A stretch of 64,000 nucleotides of DNA. Source: Nocardia xishanensis NBRC 101358. GTDB taxonomy: Bacteria; Actinomycetota; Actinomycetes; Mycobacteriales; Mycobacteriaceae. The position numbers and the translations under genes were made by a program. A model generated the notes under the pieces. The model was not told where the DNA came from and searched no databases. It saw only the letters and a program-made list of their open reading frames with translations. The DNA lies in NCBI RefSeq assembly GCF_001613365.1, contig NZ_BDCF01000038.1, forward strand, positions 1-64,000, read 5' to 3'. Below, piece after piece: positions 51,023 to 60,373 of this stretch (the stretch's first letter is position 1; each line of letters opens with the position of its first letter).

Positions 51023-51145
51023 ACCCCACCACCTTTCGCCGCGGCGATCGTGAGACAGCCCTTCCATGCTCGCATCTCACGCATGGTCAGGGTGGCCTTT
51101 CTCGTGACCCGACGCTCGTGCGAACGGTAGGAAGCCTCACCTCGC

Positions 51146-52975
51146 TCACCGCAGACGAAAAACCGGCCCGTTCGGGCGAAACGGCAACGACGCGCCCGCG
51201 GGAATCAGGTAGGCGTGCTCGCGTCGCACCCGCAACACATCGCAGGCACCGTCGGTGATGATCAGCATCGGGCCGTCGGCGGGAAAATCGTCGGCGCGTT
51301 CGAGCAGCCGCACGCCCGGCTGCAATACGGTGCCGCCGCGACCGCGCACCCGCGCCCCGCGCGCGATCTCCTCGACCGGCAGGTATCCGGCGTCGTAGGC
51401 CGCGGCGTCGCAGTAGACCACCCTGGCGCGCGGCACGTCCCTGGCCAAGGCGTAGGAAGCGATGGCGCCCAGGCATTTTCCGAGCAACGTTCGGTCCATC
51501 GAGCCCGACGTGTCGAGGACGACGCCGAAGGTCGGCAGGCGCGCGGTCTCCTCCGGCCGCACCCAGGCCGGGCGCGGAATATCCGGCGTCGCCGCCTGCC
51601 TGCGCGAGGCGCGCGCGTAACTGCGGCGCTTCTGGGCAGCGAGGACGTGCTCGTCGAACCAGTGCGCCAACTGCGCGTCCCATGGCAGCGGCGGCTGGTC
51701 CATGGCGCGAATCGCCTCCTCCAGCGCCGCGGGGACATAGCCGCGCCCGCTGTTCAGGTGATACGCCAGGCCGGTGCTCAGCGCGTTGCGGTAGTACTCG
51801 TCCAGATCGACATAGCGCCCGGCGCCGCCGGGGTGCGGCAGCGGTTCGCCGAGCACGTCACCGCGACCCCGCCCGCGCAGCGTCGCCAGTTTGCGCAGCC
51901 GCCGCAGATCCACCGAGATGCGGTCGTACACTTCCTCGGCCGAACAGCCTTTCAGCCCGGGGTCGTAGAGCAGCCCTTCGGGCATGACCCCGACCCCGAG
52001 TTCCACCAGCCAACCGTTCACGACGTAGTCGCAGGCGATGTTGAACAGGTACGGGTCGCGCCATCCCGCGCGTTCACCGTGTCGTAGTGCGGCATGCAGC
52101 ATTTCGTGGCCGAGCACGAAACGCCACTCCTCCTGGCTCAACCCGGCCAGCGGGTTGACGTAGATCTCCGCCGCCTCGGCGTTGACCGCGGCGATGGCGA
52201 TATCCCAGCCGCGCGCCAGATCCGCGTCGGCGACCACCGTCATCCCGGCGGCCAGCGCGCCGAGCAGCGGATAGGAGGACACGAACCAGCTCAGCGCCGC
52301 ATCCCAGGCACGAAGCGGCCTACGACCCTCCGGCGTCGTCTCCCCGCCCGCGACGGTCAGCGCGTCGCGGGCGGCCGCGGCGATGCCCGCCGCGAAGCAC
52401 CCCTGATGGTCGGCGTGCTCGGCGGCGGCCGCGCCGCTGATGAGGAAGTCCGGCGGGTCGTCGCGCCGGTATTCGACCGGGACGGCGCTGTCGCGCCAGT
52501 GCGCGGCGGCGGCGCGCTCGTCGGACAGGCTCGGCGCACTCGGGAATTCGATCGGCCGACGCCCGATCTTCATGGTGCTCAGGTACTGGTCGACCACCGC
52601 GCAACAGGCTGCGCGGTAGGCCGGGTGTGGTTCGGCCGCGTCGATGGCCCGGCTCTCGATCAGATCGATCTCGGTGACGATGTCGGCGGGATCGACGCCA
52701 CGCGGATCCAGGTGCCCGAACCCCGCGTGCAGCAAGCAGTGCGCGAAAACCCATGCCCACTCCACGGATTCGGCGCGACGCTTCGGGTGATAGCCGACGC
52801 CGGATCCGGTGATACGCGCCCACACCTCCGGCGGGGTCACGCGCTGGTCGAGCTCGTAAAGCCGTCCCGGCAGGTAGCCGAAGGCACGGTGTGCCCTGAC
52901 CATGCCCCAGCCGTCCAGTACCGCCTGGCGCCAGGGGTCGACGGTCGCGCGGCGCTTCCCGCGCGCGGCGCTCAC
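51146..52975 (-). CDS. VWA-like / DUF2201 putative metallopeptidase
   Basis: 609 aa. A zincin motif HEMLH (290-294) follows an N-terminal all-alpha region. The C-terminal part (about 480-609) is a VWA-like domain starting TFGVVLDTSGSMDRT with the MIDAS motif DTSGS (488-492) and ending in a basic segment. This is the DUF2201 family. It begins 1 bp after the AAA ATPase gene, so the two form a MoxR/VWA-type chaperone pair that may remodel or cleave a target protein or insert metal cofactors. The substrate is unknown. Confidence 0.85.
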   Translation of the reverse strand: MSAARGKRRATVDPWRQAVLDGWGMVRAHRAFGYLPGRLYELDQRVTPPEVWARITGSGVGYHPKRRAESVEWAWVFAHCLLHAGFGHLDPRGVDPADIVTEIDLIESRAIDAAEPHPAYRAACCAVVDQYLSTMKIGRRPIEFPSAPSLSDERAAAAHWRDSAVPVEYRRDDPPDFLISGAAAAEHADHQGCFAAGIAAAARDALTVAGGETTPEGRRPLRAWDAALSWFVSSYPLLGALAAGMTVVADADLARGWDIAIAAVNAEAAEIYVNPLAGLSQEEWRFVLGHEMLHAALRHGERAGWRDPYLFNIACDYVVNGWLVELGVGVMPEGLLYDPGLKGCSAEEVYDRISVDLRRLRKLATLRGRGRGDVLGEPLPHPGGAGRYVDLDEYYRNALSTGLAYHLNSGRGYVPAALEEAIRAMDQPPLPWDAQLAHWFDEHVLAAQKRRSYARASRRQAATPDIPRPAWVRPEETARLPTFGVVLDTSGSMDRTLLGKCLGAIASYALARDVPRARVVYCDAAAYDAGYLPVEEIARGARVRGRGGTVLQPGVRLLERADDFPADGPMLIITDGACDVLRVRREHAYLIPAGASLPFRPNGPVFRLR

Positions 52976-52976
52976 G

Positions 52977-54035
52977 CTATCGCCGCGCGGCCAGGCGCGG
53001 CAGGTCGCGGGTCACCTCGACGAGGAACCAGGAGGGCAGTACGGGCGAGCCGTCGGCGTCCGAGGCGATCACCAATTGCGCGCACTCGACCGAGATCTCG
53101 GCCAGCTCCACGAGCATCGTCTTGGCTCGCAACACGAAACGGTGCACCCCACCGGAGACGTGTTTGCGCGAACCGGGCAGTTCCTTGATCAGCCGCGCGC
53201 GGAAGGTCTCGGACAGGAAGTACAGCAGATCCCGGTCGCCCGGGTCGTGCGGCCAGCCCGCCTCGCCTTTGATCACGGCGTCCAGATCGTAAGCGTGGCG
53301 GATGGTTTTGACGAAGGCGCGGAACGCCGACGCGTGAGCGGGCGTCAGCGTGCCCGCGGCGAGCACGTCGAGCAAGGTGTCGTCGAGGTCGTCGCCGCAG
53401 GAGTGCAGTGCGTCGGAGAGCATGTGCCATCCGCGCGGGGTGGAGAAGGGCGCCTCGGACTTCGGCGCCGCCGACCACAGGTGATCCGGGCGCTGGGTCA
53501 CGTAGCGCACCACCCAAGGGTGAATGTCGTTGTGCGCGGCCCACTTCAACCAGTTGTCCACGTCGGCGCGCAGATGCAGATGCACCATGCGGTTGACCAG
53601 CGCCGAGGCCATCGGCCGCGCCAGCGCGTTGTCGGTGGCGCGGTTGCCCGCGCCGATCACCACCGAACCGACGGGCAGCTCGTAGGAGCCGATGCGGCGG
53701 TCGAGGATCAGCGAGTAGAACGATTTCTGCACCTCGGGCGCGGCCGCGTTCAACTCGTCGAGGAACAGGCAGTAGGGCGTCGGCCTGGCGATGAACTCGG
53801 GCGGCGCGAACCGGCTGCGGTCGCCGACGATCTGCGGCACCCCGATCAGATCCTCCGGCGCCAGCTGAGTGCCCAGCAGCGTGACGCACTCGAGCCGGAG
53901 CGATTCGGCGAACGAACGCACGAGCGAACTCTTGCCGATACCCGGTGCGCCCCAGAGGAACACCGGCCGCACCACGGCGACGTGCAGCAGCAATTCCGGC
54001 AGCTGGTCCGGGGTTACCGTGACCGTCGCCTCCAT
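52977..54035 (-). CDS. MoxR-like AAA+ ATPase
   Basis: 352 aa. Walker A FLWGAPGIGKSS (29-36 for GAPGIGKS), Walker B CLFLDELNAAAP (90-96), sensor region VVIGAGNRATDNALARPM and Arg-finger LVNRMVHLHL. The C-terminus is a helical lid. It matches AAA_5-type MoxR ATPases, which partner with VWA proteins. It is upstream of the DUF2201 VWA gene by 1 bp, indicating coupling. The role, a cofactor- or assembly-related remodelling chaperone, is inferred. Confidence 0.88.
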   Translation of the reverse strand: MEATVTVTPDQLPELLLHVAVVRPVFLWGAPGIGKSSLVRSFAESLRLECVTLLGTQLAPEDLIGVPQIVGDRSRFAPPEFIARPTPYCLFLDELNAAAPEVQKSFYSLILDRRIGSYELPVGSVVIGAGNRATDNALARPMASALVNRMVHLHLRADVDNWLKWAAHNDIHPWVVRYVTQRPDHLWSAAPKSEAPFSTPRGWHMLSDALHSCGDDLDDTLLDVLAAGTLTPAHASAFRAFVKTIRHAYDLDAVIKGEAGWPHDPGDRDLLYFLSETFRARLIKELPGSRKHVSGGVHRFVLRAKTMLVELAEISVECAQLVIASDADGSPVLPSWFLVEVTRDLPRLAARR

Positions 54036-54116
54036 ACCTTTCCTCCCCCGTCGAGCATCACGAGGGTCGAAGGTACGCCCGCCGACCCCGGCCGGGCCAC
54101 CGGTTTTTCCGCTACA

Positions 54117-55154
54117 TCAGGCGAGCGAGGGCGGGCCGTGCCGCTCGGCGGCCGCGCGGGCGAACCTGCCGGGCGAGATGCCGCGCCACTGTTTGAACGC
54201 GTTGGAGAAGCTCGGCGCGCCCGAGTAACCCATGCGGTAGGCGACGTCCTCGACGGTCAGGCCGGTGGCCAGCAGCTCCTCGGCCAGGTTGCCGTAGGTC
54301 TCGCTGGACAACCTGCGGTAGGAGGTGCCCTCGTCGGCCAGGCGGCGGCGCATGGTGCGCAGGCTCATGTGCAGCGCGGCGGCCACGTCCTCCTGCGAGA
54401 CGCGTCCGCCCAGCCTGCGTAGCAACACCTCGCGGACCGATCCGGCGATGCCCTGCGCCAGCCCGCGCCGCCGCAGCAACTGCGCGCACTGCTGTTCGAA
54501 CAATGCCGCGGTGAGCGGACTGGCCTGCGGCAGCGGGTCGTCGAAGCCCGCGGTGTCGAACACGACCAGATGCGGTCCGGCGCCGTCGGTGGCGGTGATG
54601 CCGTACTCGTCCAGCAGCGGCCGCAGCCGCGGACGCAGTCCCCAGGCGACCTCGCCGCCGACGATCGGCGCGGGAGCGTGGTAGACGGTGGCCCAATTCG
54701 TCAGCAGCACAGCGACATCGCGCTCCAGCAGGAAGCCGCGCAACCGATCCGGCACCTCGCGGTCGTCGGCGTAGAGCAACAGCCGCCCGTCCCGGTAGAC
54801 GTGCCGGGTGCGGGCGAAGGTCGTGGTCATCCTGATGTAGCGCATCATCAGCTCCACCGCGGACCGCACGGTCGGGCTGCTGAGCAGCGCCAGTCCGAGT
54901 GCACCGTAAGTGGTGACGTGCGTGCGCATTCCGGCCTCAACCCCGAGACCTGGCCGGTCGCCGAACCGAGTGACCAGATTGCCGATCAGAGCGAGTTCCT
55001 GCGCGGCGGTGACCTCCGTGCCCGGCGTCGTCAGCTGCGCGGGCTCGATCCCGGTGTCGCGCAGGCATTCCTCGAGCGGGACACCGTGGTCGCGCGCCAG
55101 CTCGACCAGCACAGCCGACAAGGCCACCGAACGCCGCCACTCCCATGTGGACAC
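54117..55154 (-). CDS. AraC-family regulator (OruR/ArgR-like arabinose-binding N-domain)
   Basis: 345 aa. The N-terminal ligand-binding domain (about 15-200) resembles PF12625 and includes YGALGLALLSSPTVRSAVEL. The C-terminal double HTH includes DVAAALHMSLRTMRRRLADE and VAYRMGYSGAPSFSNAFKQW. It resembles regulators of lipid or hydroxylated-substrate catabolism. The GTG start with GGAG 5 nt upstream gives VSTWEWRRSVAL, and the upstream ATG lacks one. It is divergent from an SDR gene, which it may control. Confidence 0.88.
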   Translation of the reverse strand: MSTWEWRRSVALSAVLVELARDHGVPLEECLRDTGIEPAQLTTPGTEVTAAQELALIGNLVTRFGDRPGLGVEAGMRTHVTTYGALGLALLSSPTVRSAVELMMRYIRMTTTFARTRHVYRDGRLLLYADDREVPDRLRGFLLERDVAVLLTNWATVYHAPAPIVGGEVAWGLRPRLRPLLDEYGITATDGAGPHLVVFDTAGFDDPLPQASPLTAALFEQQCAQLLRRRGLAQGIAGSVREVLLRRLGGRVSQEDVAAALHMSLRTMRRRLADEGTSYRRLSSETYGNLAEELLATGLTVEDVAYRMGYSGAPSFSNAFKQWRGISPGRFARAAAERHGPPSLA

Positions 55155-55371
55155 GTCTCCATCGTCGTCCGCAATGGCCGGATTCCGCATGGGTTTGGCC
55201 GGACAGCGCAAGGACAGCCGCGCGTCCGGTCCGTCCGCCGCGCGGCGCGCCGAACATCGCGCGGCGCAGGTACAACTGGCCGATATCCGAAATGTCCTGA
55301 CCCGACATCGCATGGCACCGCGACCGCGACGCGTCCTACCGTCGAGTCGAGGCGGAAGCGAGCGAAATCAC

Positions 55372-56100
55372 ATGTCGAAGAAGACACTTGTGGGCAAACG
55401 GGTAGCGATCACCGGCGGTGCGCACGGTGTCGGTAAGGAGACCGCGCTGGCCTTCCTGGCGGCGGGCGCGGACATCGCGCTCGGGGACTCGGACACGGGA
55501 CGGGCGCGCGCGGTCGCCGAGCAGTTCGCACGGATGCACGGCGGCACCATCGTCGGGCTCGCGCTGGACGCCACCGACAGCGCGAAGTTCGCCGAGTTCC
55601 TGGCCCGCGCCGAACGCAAACTGGGCGGACTGGATGTGGTCGTGAACGCCGCCGACGCCGCGCCGACGGGGTCTTTCTTGAGCGAGTCCGACGCCGACTC
55701 GGATTTCCAGATCGACGTCAACCTGCGCGCGGTCGTCACCGGATCCCGGCTGGCCGGAAGGCGTTTCGTGGAGCAGGGGCACGGCCATATCGTCAACATC
55801 GGCTCGGCTGTCGGCGTCACCGCGGCGCTCGGCGCCGCGGTGTACAGCGCGACAAAGCACGCCGTCGTCGGGCTCGGCGCGGCACTGCACCGCGGGCTCG
55901 CCCACCAGGGCGTGCTGGTCAGCACCATCGCCCCCGGCTATGCCCCGGCCCCCGAGATGATCGCCGACGCCATCGTGGATTGCGTCGAGCATCGCAAGGC
56001 CGGACTGGTGGTGGTGCCGCCCGACGGCTGGTTCCGCACCACCGTGCCCGATCCCGTCCAGCTGCGTCAGACCATGCGCCGCATGTTCGGGATGGCCTAA
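55372..56100 (+). CDS. SDR-family oxidoreductase
   Basis: 242 aa. AITGGAHGVGKETALAFLAA at the N-terminus (Gly motif TGGAHGVG), Ser in IVNIGSAVG and VYSATKHAVVGL with the Tyr-Lys pair. The C-terminus is altered: GYAPAPEMIADAIVDCVEHR replaces the usual assembly tail. The product is likely a ketone or alcohol. ATG MSKKTLVGKR. It is divergent from AraC and convergent with the acyl-CoA synthetase gene; stop codons overlap. It probably belongs with them in lipid or steroid metabolism. Confidence 0.9.
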   Translation: MSKKTLVGKRVAITGGAHGVGKETALAFLAAGADIALGDSDTGRARAVAEQFARMHGGTIVGLALDATDSAKFAEFLARAERKLGGLDVVVNAADAAPTGSFLSESDADSDFQIDVNLRAVVTGSRLAGRRFVEQGHGHIVNIGSAVGVTAALGAAVYSATKHAVVGLGAALHRGLAHQGVLVSTIAPGYAPAPEMIADAIVDCVEHRKAGLVVVPPDGWFRTTVPDPVQLRQTMRRMFGMA

Positions 56101-57734
56101 CTCAATTCGCGCAGTAGCCGTTTGAGCACCTTGCCGGTCGGGTTGCGTGGCAGGCTGTCGACGAAGAGCACGTCGCGCGGCACCTTGAACCGAGCCAGGT
56201 GCGCCTTCACGTGCTCGCGCACCTCGTCCTCGGTGAGCGCGTGCCCGGCGCGCACCACGACAACCGCCCGCAGGCGCTGGCCGTAGCGCTCGTCGTCGAC
56301 GCCGAATGCGCTCACCTCCTCGACCGCGGGGTGAGCGGCGAGCAGTTCCTCGACCTCGCCGGGAAAGACGTTCTCACCGCCGGAGACGATCATGTCGTCG
56401 TCACGACCGTCGATGAAAAGCCTTCCTGCGCTGTCGAAATGGCCGACGTCACCGGTGGACATCAGGCCGCCGATACGTACCTTGTCGCCACCACCCGTGT
56501 AGCCCTCGAACTGATAGTCGTTGCCGACGAAGACGCGCCCGGTGCGGCCGGGCGGCAGCTCGGCGTCGTTGTCGTCGAAGATCTTCACCGTGGTGCTCGG
56601 CACCGGGGTGCCGACGCAGCCCGGCTCGACCGCCAGGTCCGCGGGCGTGGCGATGGTCGCGTAGGCCACCTCCGTCGAGCCGTAGAGGTTGTAGACCACG
56701 GGCCCGAACGCCTCGGTGACGCGCACGCACAGCTCCGCGCCCAGCTGCGAGCCCGCGACGAAGATGATCCGCAGCCGCGAGAAGTCGTGGCCGGCACGGG
56801 CTTCTGGCCCGAGATCGACGAGCCGCTGCAGCATCACGGGCACCGCGATCAACGCGGTGGCGCGATGGCGGTGCAGGCTGTCGAGCACCGCGCGCGGATC
56901 GAAACGGCGGCGGATCACCAAGGTCGAACCGAAGCCGACGGCCATCACGGCGTGCGCGAAGCCGAGTGTGTGGAACAGCGGCGCAGGACATTCGGTGATC
57001 TCCTTGACGCGGAAGGGAACCCGGCCGAGGACGGCGCCGAGCGGAGCCAGCGAGGTCGGCTCACGGCGCGGCGCGCCCTTCGGGGTTCCGGTGGTGCCGC
57101 TGGTCAGCAGGATGATTCTGGCGTGGGTGCTCGGCCTGCGCGGCGGCTTCCGTGAGCCGCCCGCGATCAGGTTCTCCAGCGAGTCGACCGCCGGCGCGTC
57201 GGTCCAGGCGCGGTAGCGCCCGCGCGGCGGCCGCAGATCGCCGAGGACGCCCGTGTATTCGTCGTCGTAGACCAGCAGGTCGGCGCCTTCTCTGGCGAGC
57301 ACCTCGCGCAGCTGCGGCCCGGCGAAATCGGTGTTGAGCAGGATGATCTCCGCGCCGCATTTGGCCGCGGCGAACACCGCGTAGTGGAAGCCGCGGTGGT
57401 TGCGCGCCAGCACCGCGACGCCTTCGCCGTCGCGCAGGCCGCGCGCCCGCCACGCATTGGCCAACGCGGTGCTGCGCTCGTCGAGCTCGCGGAAGCTCAC
57501 CGCGCCGAGTTCATCGATGAGCGCGGCCCGGTCCCGGTAGCGCAGCGCCGCGATCGTCACGAGTCCGCCGAGCATGCCCGAGCGCGCCACCGCCATGCCC
57601 ATTCGCGCCAGCCGGTCCGGCCGTTGCGGCGTGGCCAAGCCCGCGCGGACCGCCAGGGTCGCGTAGTAGGTCTCGTCGGCGACGCGGCGGGCCGCGCCGA
57701 GCGCGGCGGAGCCGAAAGTGGTGACACGGTTCAT
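56097..57734 (-). CDS. AMP-dependent acyl-CoA synthetase (FadD-like)
   Basis: 545 aa ANL-superfamily enzyme. The adenylate P-loop is ILLTSGTTGTPKGAPR, followed by NLYGSTEVAYATIA, STGDVGHFDSAGRLFI, DDDMIVSGGENVFPGEVE and catalytic Lys in PRNPTGKVLKRLLREL. It activates a fatty or related acid with ATP and CoA; the N-terminal 50 residues are like mycobacterial FadD12-type. ATG MNRVTTFGSAAL. It converges on the SDR gene, and a GNAT gene starts 121 bp upstream in the opposite direction. Confidence 0.92.
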   Translation of the reverse strand: MNRVTTFGSAALGAARRVADETYYATLAVRAGLATPQRPDRLARMGMAVARSGMLGGLVTIAALRYRDRAALIDELGAVSFRELDERSTALANAWRARGLRDGEGVAVLARNHRGFHYAVFAAAKCGAEIILLNTDFAGPQLREVLAREGADLLVYDDEYTGVLGDLRPPRGRYRAWTDAPAVDSLENLIAGGSRKPPRRPSTHARIILLTSGTTGTPKGAPRREPTSLAPLGAVLGRVPFRVKEITECPAPLFHTLGFAHAVMAVGFGSTLVIRRRFDPRAVLDSLHRHRATALIAVPVMLQRLVDLGPEARAGHDFSRLRIIFVAGSQLGAELCVRVTEAFGPVVYNLYGSTEVAYATIATPADLAVEPGCVGTPVPSTTVKIFDDNDAELPPGRTGRVFVGNDYQFEGYTGGGDKVRIGGLMSTGDVGHFDSAGRLFIDGRDDDMIVSGGENVFPGEVEELLAAHPAVEEVSAFGVDDERYGQRLRAVVVVRAGHALTEDEVREHVKAHLARFKVPRDVLFVDSLPRNPTGKVLKRLLRELS

Positions 57735-57855
57735 GGATCCACCTGAGCTGGGGCACTGGAGAGCCGGGGGCACTCGATATGACGGCGGGTGTCCTCACAG
57801 TAAGGTGTCTCACACAATCCCGTCGAGAGCCCGGCGTGCAACCATGCTGGACGCT

Positions 57856-58350
57856 ATGTCGAGCCACACCGAGGAGCACCCGTCGCGCACCGGCCTGCGC
57901 ATCGCCGTCGACGGCCTCACCGGCCCCGACATCATCGACCTGCTGGCCACCCACCTGGCCGAGATGCACGCCAATTCCCCTGCGGGCAGCATGCACGCGC
58001 TCGATCTCACCGAACTCCGGCAGCCGGGCATCACCTTCTGGAGCGCGCGCGAGAACGACGAACTCCTGGGTTGCGGCGCCCTCAAACAACTCGACGCCAC
58101 CCACGGCGAGATCAAATCCATGCGCACCGCGGCCGGGCACACGGGGCGTGGCGTCGCGGCGGCACTACTGCGGCACATCGTCGGCGAAGCGCGCGCCCGC
58201 GGCTACCGCAGGCTCAGCCTGGAGACCGGCGCCGCACCCTATTATCTTCCCGCCCAACGCCTTTACGCGCGGCACGGCTTCCAGGTCTGTCCGCCCTTCG
58301 GCGAGTACACCGACGACCCGCACAGCGTTTTCATGACATCGGCGCTGTGA
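57856..58350 (+). CDS. GNAT-family N-acetyltransferase
   Basis: 164 aa. Acetyl-CoA binding motif AGHTGRGVAAALLRHIV (motif A) and LETGAAPYYLPAQRLYARHG (motif B), ending FGEYTDDPHSVFMTSAL. This PaiA/ElaA-like layout often acetylates polyamines or peptides. The ATG giving MSSHTEEHPSRT was taken; an ATG four codons upstream is also possible. The longer frame further back lies antisense to the acyl-CoA synthetase start. Substrate unknown. Confidence 0.88.
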   Translation: MSSHTEEHPSRTGLRIAVDGLTGPDIIDLLATHLAEMHANSPAGSMHALDLTELRQPGITFWSARENDELLGCGALKQLDATHGEIKSMRTAAGHTGRGVAAALLRHIVGEARARGYRRLSLETGAAPYYLPAQRLYARHGFQVCPPFGEYTDDPHSVFMTSAL

Positions 58351-58360
58351 ACCGGCGCGA

Positions 58361-59599
58361 TCAGCCCAGCGCTCGGGCGAACCCCGCCACCAGCTCGTCG
58401 ACCTGCGCGTCGGTCATCACGAAGGCGGGCGAGACCTGCATCGCTCCCTGACCCGCGGCTCGGCTCGAAACCCCTTGGGCGCGTAATTGTTTGACGAAAG
58501 ACGGAGCTTCGGACGGTTCGGCCAGCTGCACCGCGGCCACCGCGCCGAGTCCGCTGCGCACCTCGGCCACCCTCGGATGCGCCGCCAGCGGCGCCAGCTT
58601 CTCGTGCAAGGTGGTCTCCAGCCTGGCGGCCTCGGCGAGCAGGTTCTCGCGTTCGATGATGTCGAGGTTGACCAGCCCGGCGACGGCCGCGGCGGCGTGC
58701 CCGCCGTAGGTGTACCCGTGCCGCCACCAGACGCCGCCGCCGAAGAACGGCTCGGCCACCTGCGGCGCGGCGAACACCGCGCCCATCGGCTGATAGCCGC
58801 TGGTCAGCCCCTTGGCGGTGGTCATGATGTCGGGTCGCAGGTCGAATCGGGTCGAGGCGAACCAGCTTCCGCCGATGCGCCCGAACCCGGTGACCACCTC
58901 GTCGACGACGAACAGGATGTCGTGCTCGCGGCAGATGCGGCGGACCTCGCCCAGATAACCCTGCGGCGGCAGGTACACCCCGCCCGCGCCGATGATCGGC
59001 TCGCAGAAGAAGGCGGCGATACGGTCGGCGCCGACCTCTTCGATGAGCGCGAGCAGCGCCTTCGCGTCGTCCCACGCGATGATGCGCGCGTCGGGCATGA
59101 GTTCGCCATACCCCGCACGATTGAGCGGCAGGCCCGCCAAAGCCGTTCCCGCGACGTGCATTCCGTGATAGGCGCGCTCCCTGCCCACCACGATCGTCTT
59201 CTCCGGCCTGCCCACTTCGTGCCAGTAGCGCCTGGCCAGCTTGGCGGCGGTGTCGATCGCGTCGGAGCCGCCCGAGGTGAAGAAGATCTTGCTGCCGGGT
59301 ACCGGGGCGATCGCCGCGAGCCGCTCGGCGAGTTCCCTGGTGGGAGCTTCGGCCAGGTCGCCGAAGTTGGAGTAGTGCGCGATGGTGCGCAACTGGCCGG
59401 CGACCGCGTCGGCCATCTCGGCGCGTCCGTGCCCGATGTTGGCGAACCACAACCCGGCCGTGGCGTCGAGATACCGGGCGCCCGCCTCGTCGTAGACGTA
59501 GGCGCCCGCACCGCGAGCGATCACGAACGCGCCGTCCCGTTCGACGGCGCCCATATCGGCGAAGCCGTGCCACAAGGCGCTGGTGCCGCGCTCGTTCAT
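58361..59599 (-). CDS. Class III aminotransferase (omega-amino acid:pyruvate type)
   Basis: 412 aa PLP enzyme. Features: LDATAGLWFANIGHGRAEM at the substrate entrance, FFTSGGSDAIDTAAKLAR for PLP phosphate, FVVDEVVTGFGRIGG with the PLP-Asp, and PLP-Lys263 in MTTAKGLTSGYQPMG. It transfers an amino group from an omega-amino acid or putrescine-like donor to a keto acid. ATG MNERGTSALWHG overlaps the stop of the upstream membrane protein gene by 4 bp. Donor not determined; polyamines are one possibility. Confidence 0.92.
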   Translation of the reverse strand: MNERGTSALWHGFADMGAVERDGAFVIARGAGAYVYDEAGARYLDATAGLWFANIGHGRAEMADAVAGQLRTIAHYSNFGDLAEAPTRELAERLAAIAPVPGSKIFFTSGGSDAIDTAAKLARRYWHEVGRPEKTIVVGRERAYHGMHVAGTALAGLPLNRAGYGELMPDARIIAWDDAKALLALIEEVGADRIAAFFCEPIIGAGGVYLPPQGYLGEVRRICREHDILFVVDEVVTGFGRIGGSWFASTRFDLRPDIMTTAKGLTSGYQPMGAVFAAPQVAEPFFGGGVWWRHGYTYGGHAAAAVAGLVNLDIIERENLLAEAARLETTLHEKLAPLAAHPRVAEVRSGLGAVAAVQLAEPSEAPSFVKQLRAQGVSSRAAGQGAMQVSPAFVMTDAQVDELVAGFARALG

Positions 59600-60234
59600 G
59601 TCACCACCTCGCTGGGTTCGCGCCACCGCTCGGCGAGCCCGCCGAGAGCGGCGACGGCCACCGCCAGCAGCGCGAACACGCCGGTCAATACGATCGAGCC
59701 GATGATCAGGGAGACATACCCCTGGCCGGTGGGGTCGAGGAAGGGATACGGGTACCAGTCCACGATCGGTCCCCGCGCGAGGGTGTAGAAGCCGTACGCC
59801 GCGGGATAGATCAGCCAGCCGCCGATGAGGCTGCCGGTGACCCCCAGGCTCACCGGCACCAGGATCCAATCCAGCACCAGCACGAGCGGCAGGCTGCGGT
59901 GCAGGATGTCGTTGATCCACTTGTCGGTGAGCATCACGTCGATATTCGCCAGCAGCACGGCGTACACCACGCCGGTGATCAACAGGTAGAGCGTCGCGGC
60001 GCCGCGAAGCGCCTGCCAGCGGCGCGACACCGGGTCCCGCAGGCCGCCGATCAGCAGTACGAGCACCCCGAACACGTTCGACTGGATGGTGAAGTAGCTG
60101 AAGTAGTTCGCGATGGAGAAGGTGTCCGCATCCATATTGCGCAGCGGGATCCAGGCCAGCGCCACGATGCCGAGTACACCGAAGGCAACACGAAGTCCTC
60201 TGACCACCCACGACGTGCCCGAGCCCGCGTCCAT
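59596..60234 (-). CDS. Pr6Pr (FAR-17a/AIG1-like) family membrane protein
   Basis: 212 aa with six helices. ANYFSYFTIQSNVFGVLVLL, NDILHRSLPLVLVLDWILVP and YPAAYGFYTLARGPIVDWYP contain the His of the ADTRP/FAR-17a-like family, and YPFLDPTGQGYVSL follows. Function is unknown in bacteria. The ATG giving MDAGSGTSWVV was preferred; a Met six codons earlier is alternative. The gene overlaps the downstream aminotransferase by ATGA. Confidence 0.82.
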   Translation of the reverse strand: MDAGSGTSWVVRGLRVAFGVLGIVALAWIPLRNMDADTFSIANYFSYFTIQSNVFGVLVLLIGGLRDPVSRRWQALRGAATLYLLITGVVYAVLLANIDVMLTDKWINDILHRSLPLVLVLDWILVPVSLGVTGSLIGGWLIYPAAYGFYTLARGPIVDWYPYPFLDPTGQGYVSLIIGSIVLTGVFALLAVAVAALGGLAERWREPSEVVT

Positions 60235-60373
60235 GGGGCGATCTTCGCACATCGGATGGCGCGCGACCGGCCGAATCACCGCCGTTGGCATACGCTCAGC
60301 TACCGGCTGCGGATGCCGCGGCGGCCCGGCAACGGCGGGCCGTGATGCCCCTCCCGGTACGCTGGACGACGCA

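Noticed and set aside
51115-51145. Iron-box-like AGGTGAGGCTTCCTACC upstream of the DUF5134 gene
   Set aside because: Only about half the positions of the IdeR consensus TTAGGTTAGGCTAACCTAA match, and symmetry is poor. Not enough for an IdeR site.
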